Made by a program: the position numbers and the translations under genes. 64,000 bases of DNA from Clostridia bacterium (GTDB taxonomy: Bacteria > Bacillota > Clostridia > Acetivibrionales > JAFADI01). Location of the stretch: the NCBI GenBank assembly GCA_026418695.1, contig JAOAAU010000122.1, forward strand, positions 93,118 to 157,117, read 5' to 3'. This document shows positions 63,267 through 64,000 of the stretch, one piece after another (position 1 is the stretch's first letter; each line of letters opens with the position of its first letter). The notes beneath the pieces are model-generated. The model was given only the letters and a program-made list of their open reading frames with translations. It searched no databases and was not told the DNA's origin.

Positions 63267-64000
63267 ATGACTACAAACAAGAAATTGCAAGCGTGGGTAA
63301 AAGAAATCGCTGATATGTGTCAGCCTGACCAGATTTACTGGTGTGACGGTTCCCAAGAAGAAAACGATCGCCTTTTGAAAGAAATGGTCGATGCAGGAAT
63401 GGCTACACCTTTAAATCCGGAAAAACGTCCTGGATGTTACCTGTTCCGCAGCCACCCATCTGACGTGGCTCGTGTCGAAGATAGGACCTTCATTGCTTCC
63501 AAGAAACAGGAAGATGCTGGACCAACCAACAACTGGGTTGATCCTGAAGAGCTTAAAGCAACAATGAGAGGGTTGTACAAGGGCTGCATGAAGGGCAGAA
63601 CCATGTATGTTATCCCATTCTCCATGGGACCTATCGGTTCTCCGATTTCCAAGATCGGTGTTGAATTGTCCGACAGTCCATACGTTGTTGTAAACATGCG
63701 TATCATGACTCGTATCGGTAAAGCAGTTCTTGAAGCGCTTGGCGATGGCGATTTCGTACAGTGTCTCCATTCCGTAGGTGCTCCATTGGAAAAAGGACAG
63801 AAGGATTCTTCCTGGCCTTGTGCACCAATCGAACAGAAATACATCAGCCACTTCCCAGAAGAAAGAATGATCTGGTCCTATGGTTCCGGATACGGCGGAA
63901 ACGCACTTTTGGGTAAAAAATGTTTCGCACTCCGTATTGCTTCCGTTCAGGCTCGTGATGAAGGCTGGTTGGCTGAACATATGCTGATCCTCCGTCTGAC
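63267..64000 (+). CDS. pckG: Phosphoenolpyruvate carboxykinase (GTP), 3' end outside window
   Basis: The first 244 codons. [52 protein letters not shown] and [15 protein letters not shown] are GTP-type PEPCK signatures. [20 protein letters not shown] follows, and the P-loop (usually containing ACGKT) should lie just beyond the right edge. AGAGGTGG precedes the ATG at 63267. It converts oxaloacetate and GTP to PEP, CO2 and GDP, or the reverse in some fermenting anaerobes that use it to form oxaloacetate. Codons are strongly biased towards one set (Gly GGT/GGA, Arg CGT, Ser TCC), consistent with high expression. The end is cut. Confidence 0.96.
   Translation, partial: MTTNKKLQAWVKEIADMCQPDQIYWCDGSQEENDRLLKEMVDAGMATPLNPEKRPGCYLFRSHPSDVARVEDRTFIASKKQEDAGPTNNWVDPEELKATMRGLYKGCMKGRTMYVIPFSMGPIGSPISKIGVELSDSPYVVVNMRIMTRIGKAVLEALGDGDFVQCLHSVGAPLEKGQKDSSWPCAPIEQKYISHFPEERMIWSYGSGYGGNALLGKKCFALRIASVQARDEGWLAEHMLILRL

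Overview
The window reads as chromosomal DNA of an anaerobic, spore-forming member of the Clostridia (Bacillota). The clues are strong AGGAGG-type ribosome binding sites with frequent TTG/GTG starts, an mreBCD-pbp2-minCDE-spoIVFA/FB cluster, mecA, a PdaA-like spore peptidoglycan deacetylase, the NfnAB electron-bifurcating transhydrogenase, S-layer homology domains and GTP-dependent PEP carboxykinase. Species cannot be named from sequence alone. I see no rRNA, tRNA, CRISPR array or intact insertion sequence.

Layout: 1-3.1 kb is a phosphorelay (hybrid kinase cut by the left edge, HPt protein, lone receiver). 3.2-6.6 kb holds a Gfo/Idh/MocA oxidoreductase, a class II aldolase and a multi-pass DUF2339-like protein. 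7.2-16.8 kb carries lon, a MASE3-SpoIIE phosphatase, an acidic TPR membrane protein, a PRC-barrel protein and a VanW-family protein. 16.8-18.8 kb has mecA (minus) and an unrecognised 312-residue protein. 18.9-29.8 kb is the shape, division and sporulation block: DUF4321, maf, radC, mreB, mreC, mreD, pbp2, minC, minD, minE, then (after a small minus-strand YkuS gene) spoIVFA-like and spoIVFB. 29.9-35.9 kb has pdaA-like, metF (minus), nfnA-nfnB, a YjbQ protein and a PilZ protein. 36-41.1 kb is accessory: a PadR regulator with a degenerate CPBP membrane protein, an Ntn-type amidohydrolase, a membrane protein fused to a PstS-like domain, and a DUF975 protein behind a tiny leader ORF.

41.5-53.1 kb contains polyamine genes: speA (arginine decarboxylase) and, 7 kb further on, carboxynorspermidine synthase and decarboxylase. 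Between them are a BFD-like ferredoxin, a divergon of MocR regulator versus ornithine cyclodeaminase and PhzF genes, a coiled-coil protein, a Nudix hydrolase, a small membrane protein and the lipid II flippase amj. 53.7-64 kb has an SLH-anchored glycosidase, an LCP ligase, a large kinase-receiver-GGDEF protein (minus), a decayed fabH, an alpha/beta hydrolase, a CPBP protease and the start of pckG, cut by the right edge.

The points most worth a second look are non-coding: a probable attenuator in the speA leader, a compact GC-rich repeat element at 53447-53499, a pairing in the pckG leader, a repeated PadR operator, a spoIVFB gene with no ordinary start codon downstream of its ribosome binding site, and a fabH pseudogene formed by internal deletion. 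I found nothing I would call a clearly new defence or mobile system.
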